61,750 bases of DNA from Saprospiraceae bacterium (GTDB lineage Bacteria > Bacteroidota > Bacteroidia > Chitinophagales > Saprospiraceae), in the NCBI GenBank assembly GCA_020627965.1, contig JAHDFX010000006.1, forward strand, positions 1 through 61,750, written 5' to 3'. The notes beneath the pieces were generated by a model. The model was given only the letters and a program-made list of their open reading frames with translations, did no database searches and was not told the DNA's origin. The translations under genes were made by a program, and so were the position numbers. The stretch's first letter is position 1. Every line of letters starts with the position of its first letter. Positions 36,201-44,109 of this stretch are shown here, one piece after another.

Positions 36201-37435
36201 GATCTATTGGGATATTACTAGTAGAACTTATATTTATATTGCTCTTTGATATGAATACTGTTTTAAAAGTTTTGAAGGCAGGAGTTAAAGGTTCTGTAAA
36301 GATGGCCGCACAAGGAGCCAAAAACACTTTTAAAGCATTAGGAACAGCAGCTAAAGCCAGTGGAAAAGGATTGGTGAAAACAGGAGGAAGAATGGTCGCA
36401 GGTGTTAGAGGAATTGGGAAAAGCTCATTAAAAGGTATTCGTAGTATAGATGATTTAGGAAGAAGATTGGCTAGAAAGTTTAGATTTAAAGGGTTTAAAC
36501 TTCAGAGAAGAGGATGGCGCTTTAATCTTTTGGGGAATATTAATCCGTGGGTGTTATTGGCAAGTGGTGAGGTTAAAGAAATTAGTAGGGCGGATCTAGA
36601 TAGGCAAATAACCAACCGGACTAAACTGGGGGGAATGGTTGATGTAGGAGGCCAGCGAGGAATCGTGGTAGGAGGTGGAGATGAAGCATCAAACTTGACG
36701 AGATTTTTACAAGATAATGCAGGAAGAGGCGGTAGTAGGTTGGATGTTAATCGGGAGTTAGCAGAACGATTATTGTCTCGACCTGTTTCGGGAGGAACAT
36801 CGCTATATAATGCTGCTGCTGATGTGATTATAAGTAATTACAGACAAGCAGATAGATTGCTAAGAAGTGGAACAGTGGCAAGTGAAGAACAGTTGAGAGC
36901 AATTATAAGTAATTCTTTCAGAAATGGAAACTCATTGTTAAGTTTGGAGTCAATGCTCATAAGACTTGAGAGGTTATCTCGTTTTCAAACTCAAGGACTA
37001 AATACATTGTTATCCGATTTAGCCCATCCATGGTTCGAAAAGGTTATGGGGGCAGAATGGGTATTGAAATATATTACGGATGGCGACAATTTATTTGTGG
37101 CAAGTGTTAGAACACTTGAAGATACTAGTGCGGTGGCAGGACGAAGGATAGATGCCGTAATTAATGGCATTAATTATGAATTCAAAAATTTAAAAAACTT
37201 TAGAGGCGATAGATTTGTTGAACAGATTGCCAAAGAATTCCAACAATTTAGAGGAGGTTTGGGGCAAAGAGTTCGGTGGATTTTTAATGATAGGGTAGGT
37301 ACTAGAGGTAGATTAATGCAACAAATGAGAAATGCACTTGATAATCCAGAGTTTTTACGGAGAAATGGGTTGTCAAGATTTGATGCAAGAGCTATTAAAA
37401 ATGCCCTTGATGATATTGTAGAGGTAAGCAGATAA
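32384..37435 (+). CDS. eCIS cargo 3: DUF4157 chassis with C-terminal PD-(D/E)XK nuclease-like domain
   Basis: 1683 aa. Residues 1-297 are identical to cargo 2 and HELTH is at 318-322. A long Glu/Asn/Gln-rich, probably disordered, region follows (about 330-690). Next come an Arg/Glu coiled coil (about 695-825, for example RHEEERERMNVESENERM), an amphipathic helical region (825-990), a second polar spacer, and two hydrophobic segments near 1200-1290 (GIGAGVVAGITALAIATGG; ARSIGILLVELIFILLF). The C-terminus, about 1545-1683, carries GAEWVLKYI and RRIDAVINGINYEFKNLKN (about 1587-1605), the D-x(8)-ExK arrangement of PD-(D/E)XK nucleases. It is the largest cargo in the window. The likely role is a DNA-targeting toxin; this is inferred from the motif. 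Confidence 0.88.
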   Translation: MKATENKSSTTANLQTKQEQAPFFKKEGQDGFFSTSTEQATPFFSPTSPFGGGAGGGLQPKLKVGQPNDKYEKEADSVADTVAQRLAENNSNTGMSPSGGGEGGGKTGKNSINQVVQRKTPDNEEQLQKKEEQEEISLQEESIQRKPIFESNEESTSPLGERGVSIQRKCADCGANLSKAEDEKLQKQEDENIQLKFTEEDLNTDISPSGGGEGGGTPQKEEPLMMKSESAETVGTSTLQSQLDASKGKGSSLPENTRTDMESTIGADFSGVSIHTDNNAVQMNKDLGAKAFTHGSDIYFNQGQYDTNSSSGQHLLAHELTHTVQQGAAGNQNDEISQSRGEIINDSERNTNVENESVQESIEDKQKGDSPEQIKPDTENKKTSPLDELSQNNEENKKNIGETSENTSIESAENSEPQRADQTQVQEQTSSMMTGAGGGGNSAAPTPPELSAESSTGLLNSLSSNTPTGFIQGMNEAKSLAPQIQQNENDELVASLPEITQPTGLPVTIIETETQDIVLETQNAGTPEVQNEQGPLQIQEEHQQLEGNVNIANIPTPRASAEEDQNFAENIKNATASLPTSDSTINTSAGERPSVNLTGEANPQLNEEGQQLANENVAAQQLQADSNVNNDFGENNIFPTYNELEQLRPEISERQSAGAGESQLESLPETSAEVYASFDNQAQASMNEQVGAEMTRHEEERERMNVESENERMRGMAEIEQETERTRLEQEAIQAGAREEVAGHQQSWREENQAVRDEYSQRSSERRAEIDTQINSEVSTAETQVETELTAAENRAETERENAEGEARRRRAEAEREQENQGFWDRVTSAVSSFFDALKEGLNALFDTLRQAVAAIIEAAKAVVNTIIDAARNLIINLIKGFGEFLKGLVNIALAAFPEIAERINGWIDQAVEVAVDAVNALADALKEIANAILDAVGAVLDFILSVYQAFFNALLDVLEFIVIGLLKILEGLANLVSAAINMPDQFWGQVSEEFLGMDVTSPLPFEKTEHVAGNTGGQEVSSGVTDQELANNFTNQEGYTEEDFNIDPVPQNTELSSEMMMMISQMREGQELNFGENNNTVDDFFGELAGGDESESNENVDAGLPDESVPVNNVNTTLPQNDIPTDPYAQVDWFIAQQNSQGSGANNAAQSAEGGGQPADSTSFPEEMKQIGPLTVGARLYYLRRQMTDAIKKKWQESKWKYIGIGAGVVAGITALAIATGGAIFGLIPPALQIFAAIMGGLAVVKAGQFFGKYISEGWGGNILQGAKNLARSIGILLVELIFILLFDMNTVLKVLKAGVKGSVKMAAQGAKNTFKALGTAAKASGKGLVKTGGRMVAGVRGIGKSSLKGIRSIDDLGRRLARKFRFKGFKLQRRGWRFNLLGNINPWVLLASGEVKEISRADLDRQITNRTKLGGMVDVGGQRGIVVGGGDEASNLTRFLQDNAGRGGSRLDVNRELAERLLSRPVSGGTSLYNAAADVIISNYRQADRLLRSGTVASEEQLRAIISNSFRNGNSLLSLESMLIRLERLSRFQTQGLNTLLSDLAHPWFEKVMGAEWVLKYITDGDNLFVASVRTLEDTSAVAGRRIDAVINGINYEFKNLKNFRGDRFVEQIAKEFQQFRGGLGQRVRWIFNDRVGTRGRLMQQMRNALDNPEFLRRNGLSRFDARAIKNALDDIVEVSR

Positions 37436-37451
37436 TTTCAACATAAGATTA

Positions 37452-38555
37452 ATGGGGAAAATGAAAAATTATTTTGAAAGCGAGTTTAATTCATCAAGGG
37501 TGCAGACCCAAACGTTTACCCTCACACCACCCTTGGAGTTAATGACAGAATGGAAGGTTGAAAATATTCACGGACATCAATACGTTTATCAAAATAGAGT
37601 GTTGGTTATGGATGAAAATGTAACACTAAAAACATATAATATAAATGGAAAAATAATGTGGGGGAAAAGACTTCGGAAAGACAACTACAGATTGGGGATA
37701 AGTGAAGGTATGTTGTTGTTTGACAATGATTTAGTTATATGTAATATAGGGGATAATATTGTCAGGATTAATGTTGAAAATGGAAAAATGAGTGAAACAT
37801 TTTTCTCGAAGGATTTTGATTTAAGCAATAGTATTATCACTAGTGGAATTTTTATTTATCATTCATTAAATGATGATGATGATTTTGTCTGTAATGCTGT
37901 AAAATATAATACAGGTGATTTTTTGTGGAGTAAACGTATAAATCATATACCTCACTTTATTACTTCTGCTAATCAGAAAGTCCTATTAGTTGAAGATAGA
38001 GGGAAAATATCTTGTTTTGATGTAGAATCTGGAGAAAAAATCTGGGAACATGCAGAAAAAATAAATAATGGTTTTGTGGATATACTGAGTATCTCAAGAA
38101 TTTTTGACGATAGTGTTTATTTAAATTTTACAAATAATAAAGTTCTAAAATTGAGGATGAACGATGGATATGTTTTATGGGAAAAGTATGTGAGTAATAA
38201 TGCAGATAATCTAAATGTTTATCCAGATGGAAAACTTTACCTGGTTGATTACAATAGTTATATATGTGTAGATGCTGAGAATGGAAAAATAATAAGAAAC
38301 TTTCCAATGCTTCAACAATTTCAAAAAGAAAATTTATTTCAACCAACACAGCTTTGTGTTTCAGATACTCACCTATTCTTAGGAGGAATTAAAACGGGAA
38401 AAATAGTTGCGATAAATAAAGAGAATGGGAACATTGATTGGAGTTTTTCATGTAAAGCTGGAATCCCACTCTACAATTTTATGCAGATAAAAGATGAAAA
38501 ATTATTTGTAACTGATAGCGATGGAAATTTATATGTATTCAGGGAAATAAAATAA
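37452..38555 (+). CDS. PQQ-like beta-propeller, candidate immunity protein for cargo 3
   Basis: 367 aa with repeated blades of the PQQ type (YNINGKIMWGKRL, YNTGDFLWSKRI, VESGEKIWEHAEK, MNDGYVLWEKYV, NKENGNIDWSFSC). There is no signal peptide or lipobox, so a cytoplasmic protein is expected, suitable for neutralising a nuclease. It starts 16 bp after cargo 3; the ATG at 37461 is an alternative start. The DNA is strikingly AT-rich. Propeller-shaped immunity proteins are known in polymorphic toxin systems, but this pairing is inferred from position. Confidence 0.65.
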   Translation: MGKMKNYFESEFNSSRVQTQTFTLTPPLELMTEWKVENIHGHQYVYQNRVLVMDENVTLKTYNINGKIMWGKRLRKDNYRLGISEGMLLFDNDLVICNIGDNIVRINVENGKMSETFFSKDFDLSNSIITSGIFIYHSLNDDDDFVCNAVKYNTGDFLWSKRINHIPHFITSANQKVLLVEDRGKISCFDVESGEKIWEHAEKINNGFVDILSISRIFDDSVYLNFTNNKVLKLRMNDGYVLWEKYVSNNADNLNVYPDGKLYLVDYNSYICVDAENGKIIRNFPMLQQFQKENLFQPTQLCVSDTHLFLGGIKTGKIVAINKENGNIDWSFSCKAGIPLYNFMQIKDEKLFVTDSDGNLYVFREIK

Positions 38556-38589
38556 CCCTCAAATTGATTTTTTTACAACCAATAAACCA

Positions 38590-39882
38590 ATGCAGTCACA
38601 ACAAAACACCACATTCCAATCCGCCCACAAAAATCACTTCGCCAAACTCTTCCCCGAGTTAGAAGGACTCTATGTGCCTGATAAAGCATTAGAAGAACTG
38701 GCCGATAGTATGAAAGAATACAAACGCCAGGCTGCGAAAAATAACAGCAAAGTCATCAGCAACGGCATCAGCATATTCAGTCAGTTTTTGGCGCACGACA
38801 TTACCTTTGAAAGCAGTTCCAAACTCAAGGGACAATTCAATCAGGTAAGCCGTTTCCAAAATGACCGGACAATCAACCTTGACTTAGACTGTGTCTATGG
38901 GCAAAAAACACAAGCCTTCTTCTACGATGCTAAGGATACAGACAAACTGCTCCTCGGCAAACGTTACGAAAAAGACGGCAAAGTATGGCACGACCTCCAG
39001 CGCAATGCACAAGGCAAAGCCATCATTCCCGATAACCGCAACGACGAAAATATCATCGTCTCCCGTATGCAAGTCTTGTTCATTGAGTTCCACAATAAAA
39101 TGGTGGATCATTTGCGCAAGAAAAAATATAAAGGCAATATATTCAGCGAAGCCCGCCGTCAGGTGACCTGGTATTATCACTGGCTAATCATCAATGAATA
39201 CCTATACAAGATCATGGACTGGGAAGTCTTTGAACGCATCAAAAACGAAGGTTGCCGATACTACACACAGCCCCATGCTTTACCATTGGAATTTACAGGG
39301 GCAGCTTTCCGTACCGGTCATTCACAAACGAGAGACAGCAATCGCATCAATGAAAATACCGAAAAATCTTTGATGGATCTCGGCTTTTTTACCACCATGG
39401 AAGACTATGTAGACTGGCACTATATCTTCAATTTTGGCGACGACAAATGCCAGTTTGCCATGCTCATTGATACCAAGATAGGCAAGGCTTTCCATGACAT
39501 TAAATTCGTGAAAGCCAAACGAAGAATTGAACGTTCTTTGCCCTTTCTCAACTTAAGGCGTGGCGTAGCCTATGGCTTACCGTCCGGCGAAGATGTAGCC
39601 AATCGTCTTGGTTTTGAACCCATAAAAGTACAAGAAACCAAAGACCTGAAACTCAATGGAACACCGCTTTGGTACTACATTTTGCGAGAGGCAGAATTAG
39701 AAGGACATGAAGGAGAACACCTCGGGCCAGTAGGCAGTACAATTTTAGGCGAATGCTTCTTCTCCATCATGCGAGAAGACGATTATTCCTTCCTGAAATT
39801 ACACCCAAAATGGAAACCAACACTAGGCAAAGACATCGGAGAATTTGAATTTACAGACTTAGTACGTTTTGTAAATAAATAG
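38590..39882 (+). CDS. Animal-type haem peroxidase family protein
   Basis: 430 aa. The motif FSQFLAHDITF places the distal His at H69 next to D70. NRNDENIIVSRMQVLFIEFHNKM matches the conserved peroxidase core (usually DPRxNE...L...F.R.HN), and AAFRTGHSQTR gives the proximal haem ligand H244. The usual Asp of the distal DHD pattern is Ala (AHD), so covalent haem attachment at that site is unlikely. It has no signal peptide. It lies in the cargo array 34 bp after the cargo 3 partner, and a broken copy of its 5' end lies at 32185. It may be a cargo, an accessory oxidant generator, or a passenger gene. Confidence 0.8.
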   Translation: MQSQQNTTFQSAHKNHFAKLFPELEGLYVPDKALEELADSMKEYKRQAAKNNSKVISNGISIFSQFLAHDITFESSSKLKGQFNQVSRFQNDRTINLDLDCVYGQKTQAFFYDAKDTDKLLLGKRYEKDGKVWHDLQRNAQGKAIIPDNRNDENIIVSRMQVLFIEFHNKMVDHLRKKKYKGNIFSEARRQVTWYYHWLIINEYLYKIMDWEVFERIKNEGCRYYTQPHALPLEFTGAAFRTGHSQTRDSNRINENTEKSLMDLGFFTTMEDYVDWHYIFNFGDDKCQFAMLIDTKIGKAFHDIKFVKAKRRIERSLPFLNLRRGVAYGLPSGEDVANRLGFEPIKVQETKDLKLNGTPLWYYILREAELEGHEGEHLGPVGSTILGECFFSIMREDDYSFLKLHPKWKPTLGKDIGEFEFTDLVRFVNK

Positions 39883-40000
39883 ACGAATCACTAAGCAAAC
39901 TGGATAACTTTCTGGTCTTATTGATTTTAGTCAAATAAATTTTCTTGTAGATAAACTCTACAACAAAACTTTAGAATTGGATTTCTAAAGTGGCGATGGC

Positions 40001-40034
40001 CCGTCAAAAAAGTGTTTGACGGAGGAGTTTTTTT
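40001..40034 (+). terminator. Terminator-like hairpin after the peroxidase gene
   Basis: CCGTCAAA and TTTGACGG form a perfect 8-bp stem with loop AAAGTG, followed after 5 nt by a run of T. It lies about 120 bp after the peroxidase stop and about 105 bp before cargo 4. It probably ends the transcript of the first cargo block, so cargo 4 and the AAA+ gene likely have their own promoter. The 5-nt spacer before the T-run makes it imperfect. Confidence 0.55.
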
Positions 40035-40139
40035 TGACAAGCGTTTTTTGGTTCGTTTTTTTGGCGACTGCAAAAAATGAACAAGAAACCCAGTCAAAAG
40101 TTCCAAATACTAGAATGTGTCGTCATCAAATAGTCAAAA

Positions 40140-42026
40140 ATGAAACACACGCACTATAAAAAAAACAAACGCCCACACGGCAACGAAGAAAAACAACAAA
40201 AACCTTTCTTCTCAAAAGCCAATGATACTGCCGTGCAAACCAAAGCAGGGTCAGAACCTTTTTTCAAACCGATCATATCCCCCTTTGGAGGGGGCGCAGG
40301 GGGTGGAAATCAACCCAAGTTGAAGGTCGGACAGCCCGGCGATAAATACGAAAAAGAAGCCGACAACGTAGCCGATGCCGTAATCAATAATAATAGCGGT
40401 GGCGCTCCTGCTATCCAGCAAAAAGAAATCAGCAGCATACAACGCTCTACTTTAATGTCGCCCGAAAAAGACGAAAAGTTTTCCACGGCAGAGCAGAGAA
40501 TGGAAGAAGATAAAATGATTCAAAGCAAGGAAGAAGAGGAAATGCCTGTACAAAAGATGGAAGAAGAAGAACCGGTACAAGCCAAGGAAGAAGAAGAAAA
40601 GCCCGTGCAAAAGATGAAAGAAGAAGAACCGGTTCAGGCGAAAGAGGAAGAAGAGGAACCTGCGGTACAAACCAAAGCAGCTAACACCCAAAACACGGCC
40701 AGCACAAACGTTAGCCAAAAGATCAAGAAAAAAAGTGGCAAAGGAAGACCACTAGCTGCTAAAACCCGCGCAGAAATGGAATCCGGTATTGGAGCTGATT
40801 TTGGTAATGTTAATATCCATACAGATCGCGATGCACAGGATATGAATAAGGCATTAGGTGCGCAGGCGTTTACGCATGGAAAAGATGTGTATTTCAATTC
40901 AGGTAAATATAATCCTGAAACGACGGAGGGGAAACGGCTGCTGGCGCATGAATTGACGCATGTAGTACAGCAGAAAGGAGGAAAAACTGATAATATTCAA
41001 AGGCTGGGTGTGGATGATGTAACGAGCGAGATGACTGGGAGAACTTTTCAATTGATAGAAAACTTAGGCGGGATAAAGAAAGGGACGAAAATGATTATTT
41101 TAGATTGGAAAGACAATACATCGCAAGCATATGGATATTATATCAATGAGAAAGGCAGGAAGATTAAAACCATGGTCAATAAACATGTTTTAGAACCTGT
41201 GTACAGTAAAGAAGAAGGAGTAAGTAAATATGAAGTTGGTCTTGGTGGGCAGAGAAGCGCAGTCAAAAAATCACAGCAGAAAATTGATGACTGGAAAGCG
41301 AAAGAAGGCGAATACAAAAAAAATAAGCAGTTGTGGAAAGATGAACTAACAAGATTAGAAGGCTTGCACGTGAAACGGGAAAAGCTGATGAGTCAGATGC
41401 TCGTACGAGAAACCATGTACAACAGATTCGATGCTGATATTAAAACCTGGGTGGATTTCTACAACAAAAAATATAAACCCAAAACAGAACTGACTTATAA
41501 TATTGTCAAATCCATTATATTTCAGGAAACCAGAATGGGGACAAGTGGAGAACATCTGAAGAAGCCACCTTACGGCTATTTTTCAGGTGAACATCCCATT
41601 AAAAGTCGCTATAATTTAGGTCAAGTCATAGATTCTTTCGGACCACAGCAGTATTTGATGATAAAAGAAATGGCCCCTGCTATTTACAAGAAATATGGTT
41701 TTGATAAATTAGAAAAGGGAGCTAAATGGAAAGGAAGGACGGGAGAAGAATGGTGGAATGAGAATTTTTTAAAAGCTATCAGAGAATTTTCTACATTAAA
41801 GAGCAAAAGGGAAAACCTAATGGGCAATAAAGACGATTTATTTATTGACTATGAATTTTGGATAAGAGCTACGGTTAGGTGGTTATTCGAAAAATATTTT
41901 ATTACCAAAGATTGGGAAGAAGCTGTTAGAGCATACAATGGGAGTGGAGAACGAGCGAGAAATTATAAAAAAGCAGTTATAACCAGAGCAAATCACAAAG
42001 GAACCGTAAATGTAGGCAACAAATAA
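40140..42026 (+). CDS. eCIS cargo 4: DUF4157 chassis with lytic-transglycosylase-like C-terminus
   Basis: 628 aa. The order is: basic N-terminus (MKHTHYKKNKRPHG); SPFGGGAGGG linker (47-56); QPKLKVGQPGDKYEKEAD (58-75); four tandem acidic VQ.K.EEEE repeats (about 127-178); DUF4157 about 203-278 with HELTH at 270-274. The C-terminal 220 residues contain IIFQETRMG with candidate catalytic E463, and AVRAYNGSGERARNYKKAV at 595-613. The latter is the A-Y-N-G pattern of SLT/lysozyme-fold transglycosylases that cut peptidoglycan. The chassis is related to cargo 1-3 but clearly diverged. The next gene is a lipoprotein 4 bp downstream, as expected for protection in the periplasm. Confidence 0.87.
   Translation: MKHTHYKKNKRPHGNEEKQQKPFFSKANDTAVQTKAGSEPFFKPIISPFGGGAGGGNQPKLKVGQPGDKYEKEADNVADAVINNNSGGAPAIQQKEISSIQRSTLMSPEKDEKFSTAEQRMEEDKMIQSKEEEEMPVQKMEEEEPVQAKEEEEKPVQKMKEEEPVQAKEEEEEPAVQTKAANTQNTASTNVSQKIKKKSGKGRPLAAKTRAEMESGIGADFGNVNIHTDRDAQDMNKALGAQAFTHGKDVYFNSGKYNPETTEGKRLLAHELTHVVQQKGGKTDNIQRLGVDDVTSEMTGRTFQLIENLGGIKKGTKMIILDWKDNTSQAYGYYINEKGRKIKTMVNKHVLEPVYSKEEGVSKYEVGLGGQRSAVKKSQQKIDDWKAKEGEYKKNKQLWKDELTRLEGLHVKREKLMSQMLVRETMYNRFDADIKTWVDFYNKKYKPKTELTYNIVKSIIFQETRMGTSGEHLKKPPYGYFSGEHPIKSRYNLGQVIDSFGPQQYLMIKEMAPAIYKKYGFDKLEKGAKWKGRTGEEWWNENFLKAIREFSTLKSKRENLMGNKDDLFIDYEFWIRATVRWLFEKYFITKDWEEAVRAYNGSGERARNYKKAVITRANHKGTVNVGNK
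40278..40307 (+). repeat. Palindromic repeat in frame in cargo 4 (element A copy)
   Basis: Base-for-base identical to 28431-28460 although the surrounding chassis DNA differs strongly between cargo 4 and cargo 2. It is read in the same frame as SPFGGGAGGG. Such identity in diverged hosts suggests independent insertion or homogenisation of a REP-like element. Confidence 0.75.
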
Positions 42027-42030
42027 CAGC

Positions 42031-42453
42031 ATGCTAAAAAATATAATTTTTGTGTTATCAGCAATACTTGTTGCTGCTTGTGTAAACACCAAGTCAATAG
42101 AAAATGAACCTTCTTGGCGTTTTAGTTTCGACTTCGATCAGGATGAAAAAAAAGATACTATTTCCTATACATACACAGGAGGAGCCCATTGTTGTTATCA
42201 GTTAAAAGTCAAGCTAAGCTCGCTGCAGGAGGAAATCGAAATCCCTTACCTGATCGAGGGCGGATATATGATTTTTGATTTAAGTAAACCCGATAATTTT
42301 AATATTTATGACGTAGATGAAGACGGTTTTCCGGAAATATATTTTGAAGGAGAATATGTCGGAGCCGAAACAGAGAATACTGGTGAACTAGAGGAAATTT
42401 TTGTAGATTTTGAAAAAGGAGAAAAATATTATAATATTGTCAAATATAAATAA
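42031..42453 (+). CDS. Lipoprotein, candidate periplasmic immunity protein for cargo 4
   Basis: 140 aa with a lipoprotein signal (MLKNIIFVLSAILVAAC, lipobox VAAC, Cys17). The mature part has FDFDQDEKKDTISYTYTG and YDVDEDGFPEIYFEGEY, resembling calcium-binding FG-GAP/VCBS-like repeats (D.D.DG.PEI). It begins 4 bp after cargo 4. Membrane anchoring in the periplasm is where protection against a peptidoglycan-cutting toxin would be needed. The family is not recognised and the immunity role is inferred from context plus localisation. Confidence 0.68.
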   Translation: MLKNIIFVLSAILVAACVNTKSIENEPSWRFSFDFDQDEKKDTISYTYTGGAHCCYQLKVKLSSLQEEIEIPYLIEGGYMIFDLSKPDNFNIYDVDEDGFPEIYFEGEYVGAETENTGELEEIFVDFEKGEKYYNIVKYK

Positions 42454-42471
42454 TTGAAAGAAAAATAAGGC

Positions 42472-43797
42472 ATGACACCAAACCAATCCGATCTAAACAG
42501 CGTCATCAACGACCTTTCTACCGTCTTAAAAGAAAGGCTAAACACTTATTTCCAGCCCAAAAATACAGCAGAAAGCAGCTTTAATCCCAATGGTCAACTA
42601 AAAAGCTGGGCACAACTACTTCAGGTAGATGAGGTTTCGGAAGCAGAATACACGCTTATTCTAATGGCATTGATCGCGCATATACAACCCCATTTCTTCG
42701 ATAGAACTATCCAGGAATACCTGCCATCCGGTGGCGATTTCCCGCAATTAGGAGGCGTAAGAGGAAAAAATTTCAGAGGCTTCCTGCCAACAGGCGAAAC
42801 AGCTCTGTTCATATTAGCAGGAGAAGACCTCGACAAACGAAGCAAAGTAGCAGAACTCTTTAGCCCAGATCATTTTTTCAATAAAAAGCGGATACTCTGG
42901 CTCGAAGATACACCCCCTGGAGAACCTCAAATGAGCGGTAAGATCATTCTTGCTCCTGAGTACATAGAACTATTAACGACTGGAAAAGTCAGCCGTCCTG
43001 CATTCAGCATGAAATTCCCAGCTCAACTCCTCGAAACCAAAATGGAATGGGATGATCTCGTTTTGGCAAACGATACATTAAATCAAATTAGAGAACTCGA
43101 AACCTGGCTCAAACACGGTAACACCCTCATGCAGGATTGGGGTATGGGACGCAAGCTCAAACCAGGCTACAGAGTGCTTTTTCATGGACCTCCCGGAACA
43201 GGTAAAACACTAACGGCCTCTCTTTTAGGTAAATATACAAGTCGAGATGTGTTCAGAATTGACTTATCAATGGTCGTCTCCAAATACATTGGTGAAACCG
43301 AGAAAAACTTAGCCAACCTGTTTGCGAAAGCAGAAAATAAAGACTGGATACTATTCTTCGACGAAGCTGATGCTTTATTTGGAAAACGGACTTCCGTCAA
43401 AGATGCCCATGATAAATACGCCAATCAGGAAGTTTCTTATTTGTTGCAAAGAGTAGAATCCTATAATGGCCTGGTCATATTGGCCACCAATTTCAAAAGC
43501 AATATAGACGAAGCCTTCACCCGTCGTTTCCAGTCTTTCATAGCTTTCCATCTACCCCGCCCCGCAGAACGGCTAAAAATCTGGGAAAAAGCCTTCCCCG
43601 AACAAATCCAATTGGCAGATGATGTTCAATTAAGCGCAGTCGCACAGACCTTTGAAGTTTCTGGCGCACAAATTATGAATGTAGTTCAATTCTGCTGCCT
43701 TCGAGCTTTGGAAAATAACTCCAATATCATTACACTCGCAGATATAAGAAAGGGTATCCAAAAAGAATTCAACAAGGAAGGACGCATCCTGCGTTAA
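42472..43797 (+). CDS. AAA+ ATPase (Afp15/Pvc15-like) of the eCIS
   Basis: 441 aa. Walker A GPPGTGKT is at 239-246 and Walker B LFFDEAD at 294-300. The sensor region (LVILATNFKSNIDEAFTRRFQ) carries the arginine-finger TRRF. The N-terminal 200 residues are the family-specific domain. This ATPase is present in nearly all eCIS loci and is needed for particle assembly or cargo loading; in PVC the homologue acts on cargo leaders. It is the last eCIS gene here, 18 bp after the lipoprotein, so it may be co-transcribed with cargo 4. Confidence 0.93.
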   Translation: MTPNQSDLNSVINDLSTVLKERLNTYFQPKNTAESSFNPNGQLKSWAQLLQVDEVSEAEYTLILMALIAHIQPHFFDRTIQEYLPSGGDFPQLGGVRGKNFRGFLPTGETALFILAGEDLDKRSKVAELFSPDHFFNKKRILWLEDTPPGEPQMSGKIILAPEYIELLTTGKVSRPAFSMKFPAQLLETKMEWDDLVLANDTLNQIRELETWLKHGNTLMQDWGMGRKLKPGYRVLFHGPPGTGKTLTASLLGKYTSRDVFRIDLSMVVSKYIGETEKNLANLFAKAENKDWILFFDEADALFGKRTSVKDAHDKYANQEVSYLLQRVESYNGLVILATNFKSNIDEAFTRRFQSFIAFHLPRPAERLKIWEKAFPEQIQLADDVQLSAVAQTFEVSGAQIMNVVQFCCLRALENNSNIITLADIRKGIQKEFNKEGRILR

Positions 43798-44109
43798 GCG
43801 AATCGTACCCATATCTATAATGGTTAATGAAATGTCAAATTTTAAATAAGATACACCATTGTTTTCGAGAAATCGTTTATTCTAAGCAAGTTCTAAGTCA
43901 GAATGGCATAGAATTCGCCATTTAGACCTTAGTTAATGTTAGAAATGTGGTAAATAGCATTGATATTGAAATTAAATTTTCGGATTTTTACCGTTTCGTA
44001 TTGGGGCAAGGAAGCACATTAACTGTCATATTAAGACAATACAAGCGAAAACCTTTTGTTCTTTTGGGCATATCTATAAGATGAAAGGTGCTTATCAAAC
44101 AAAAATATA
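43798..44109 (+). other. Intergenic region with a 40-nt hairpin
   Basis: 312 bp between the AAA+ gene and the metalloprotease gene. It contains an extended hairpin at 43893-43932: CTAAGTC and GACCTTAG, then AATGGC and GCCATT, around a 9-nt loop, with one bulge. No U-run follows it. I found no TAnnTTTG box and no plausible coding frame. The region probably holds the end of the eCIS transcript and the promoter of the protease gene. Confidence 0.5.
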
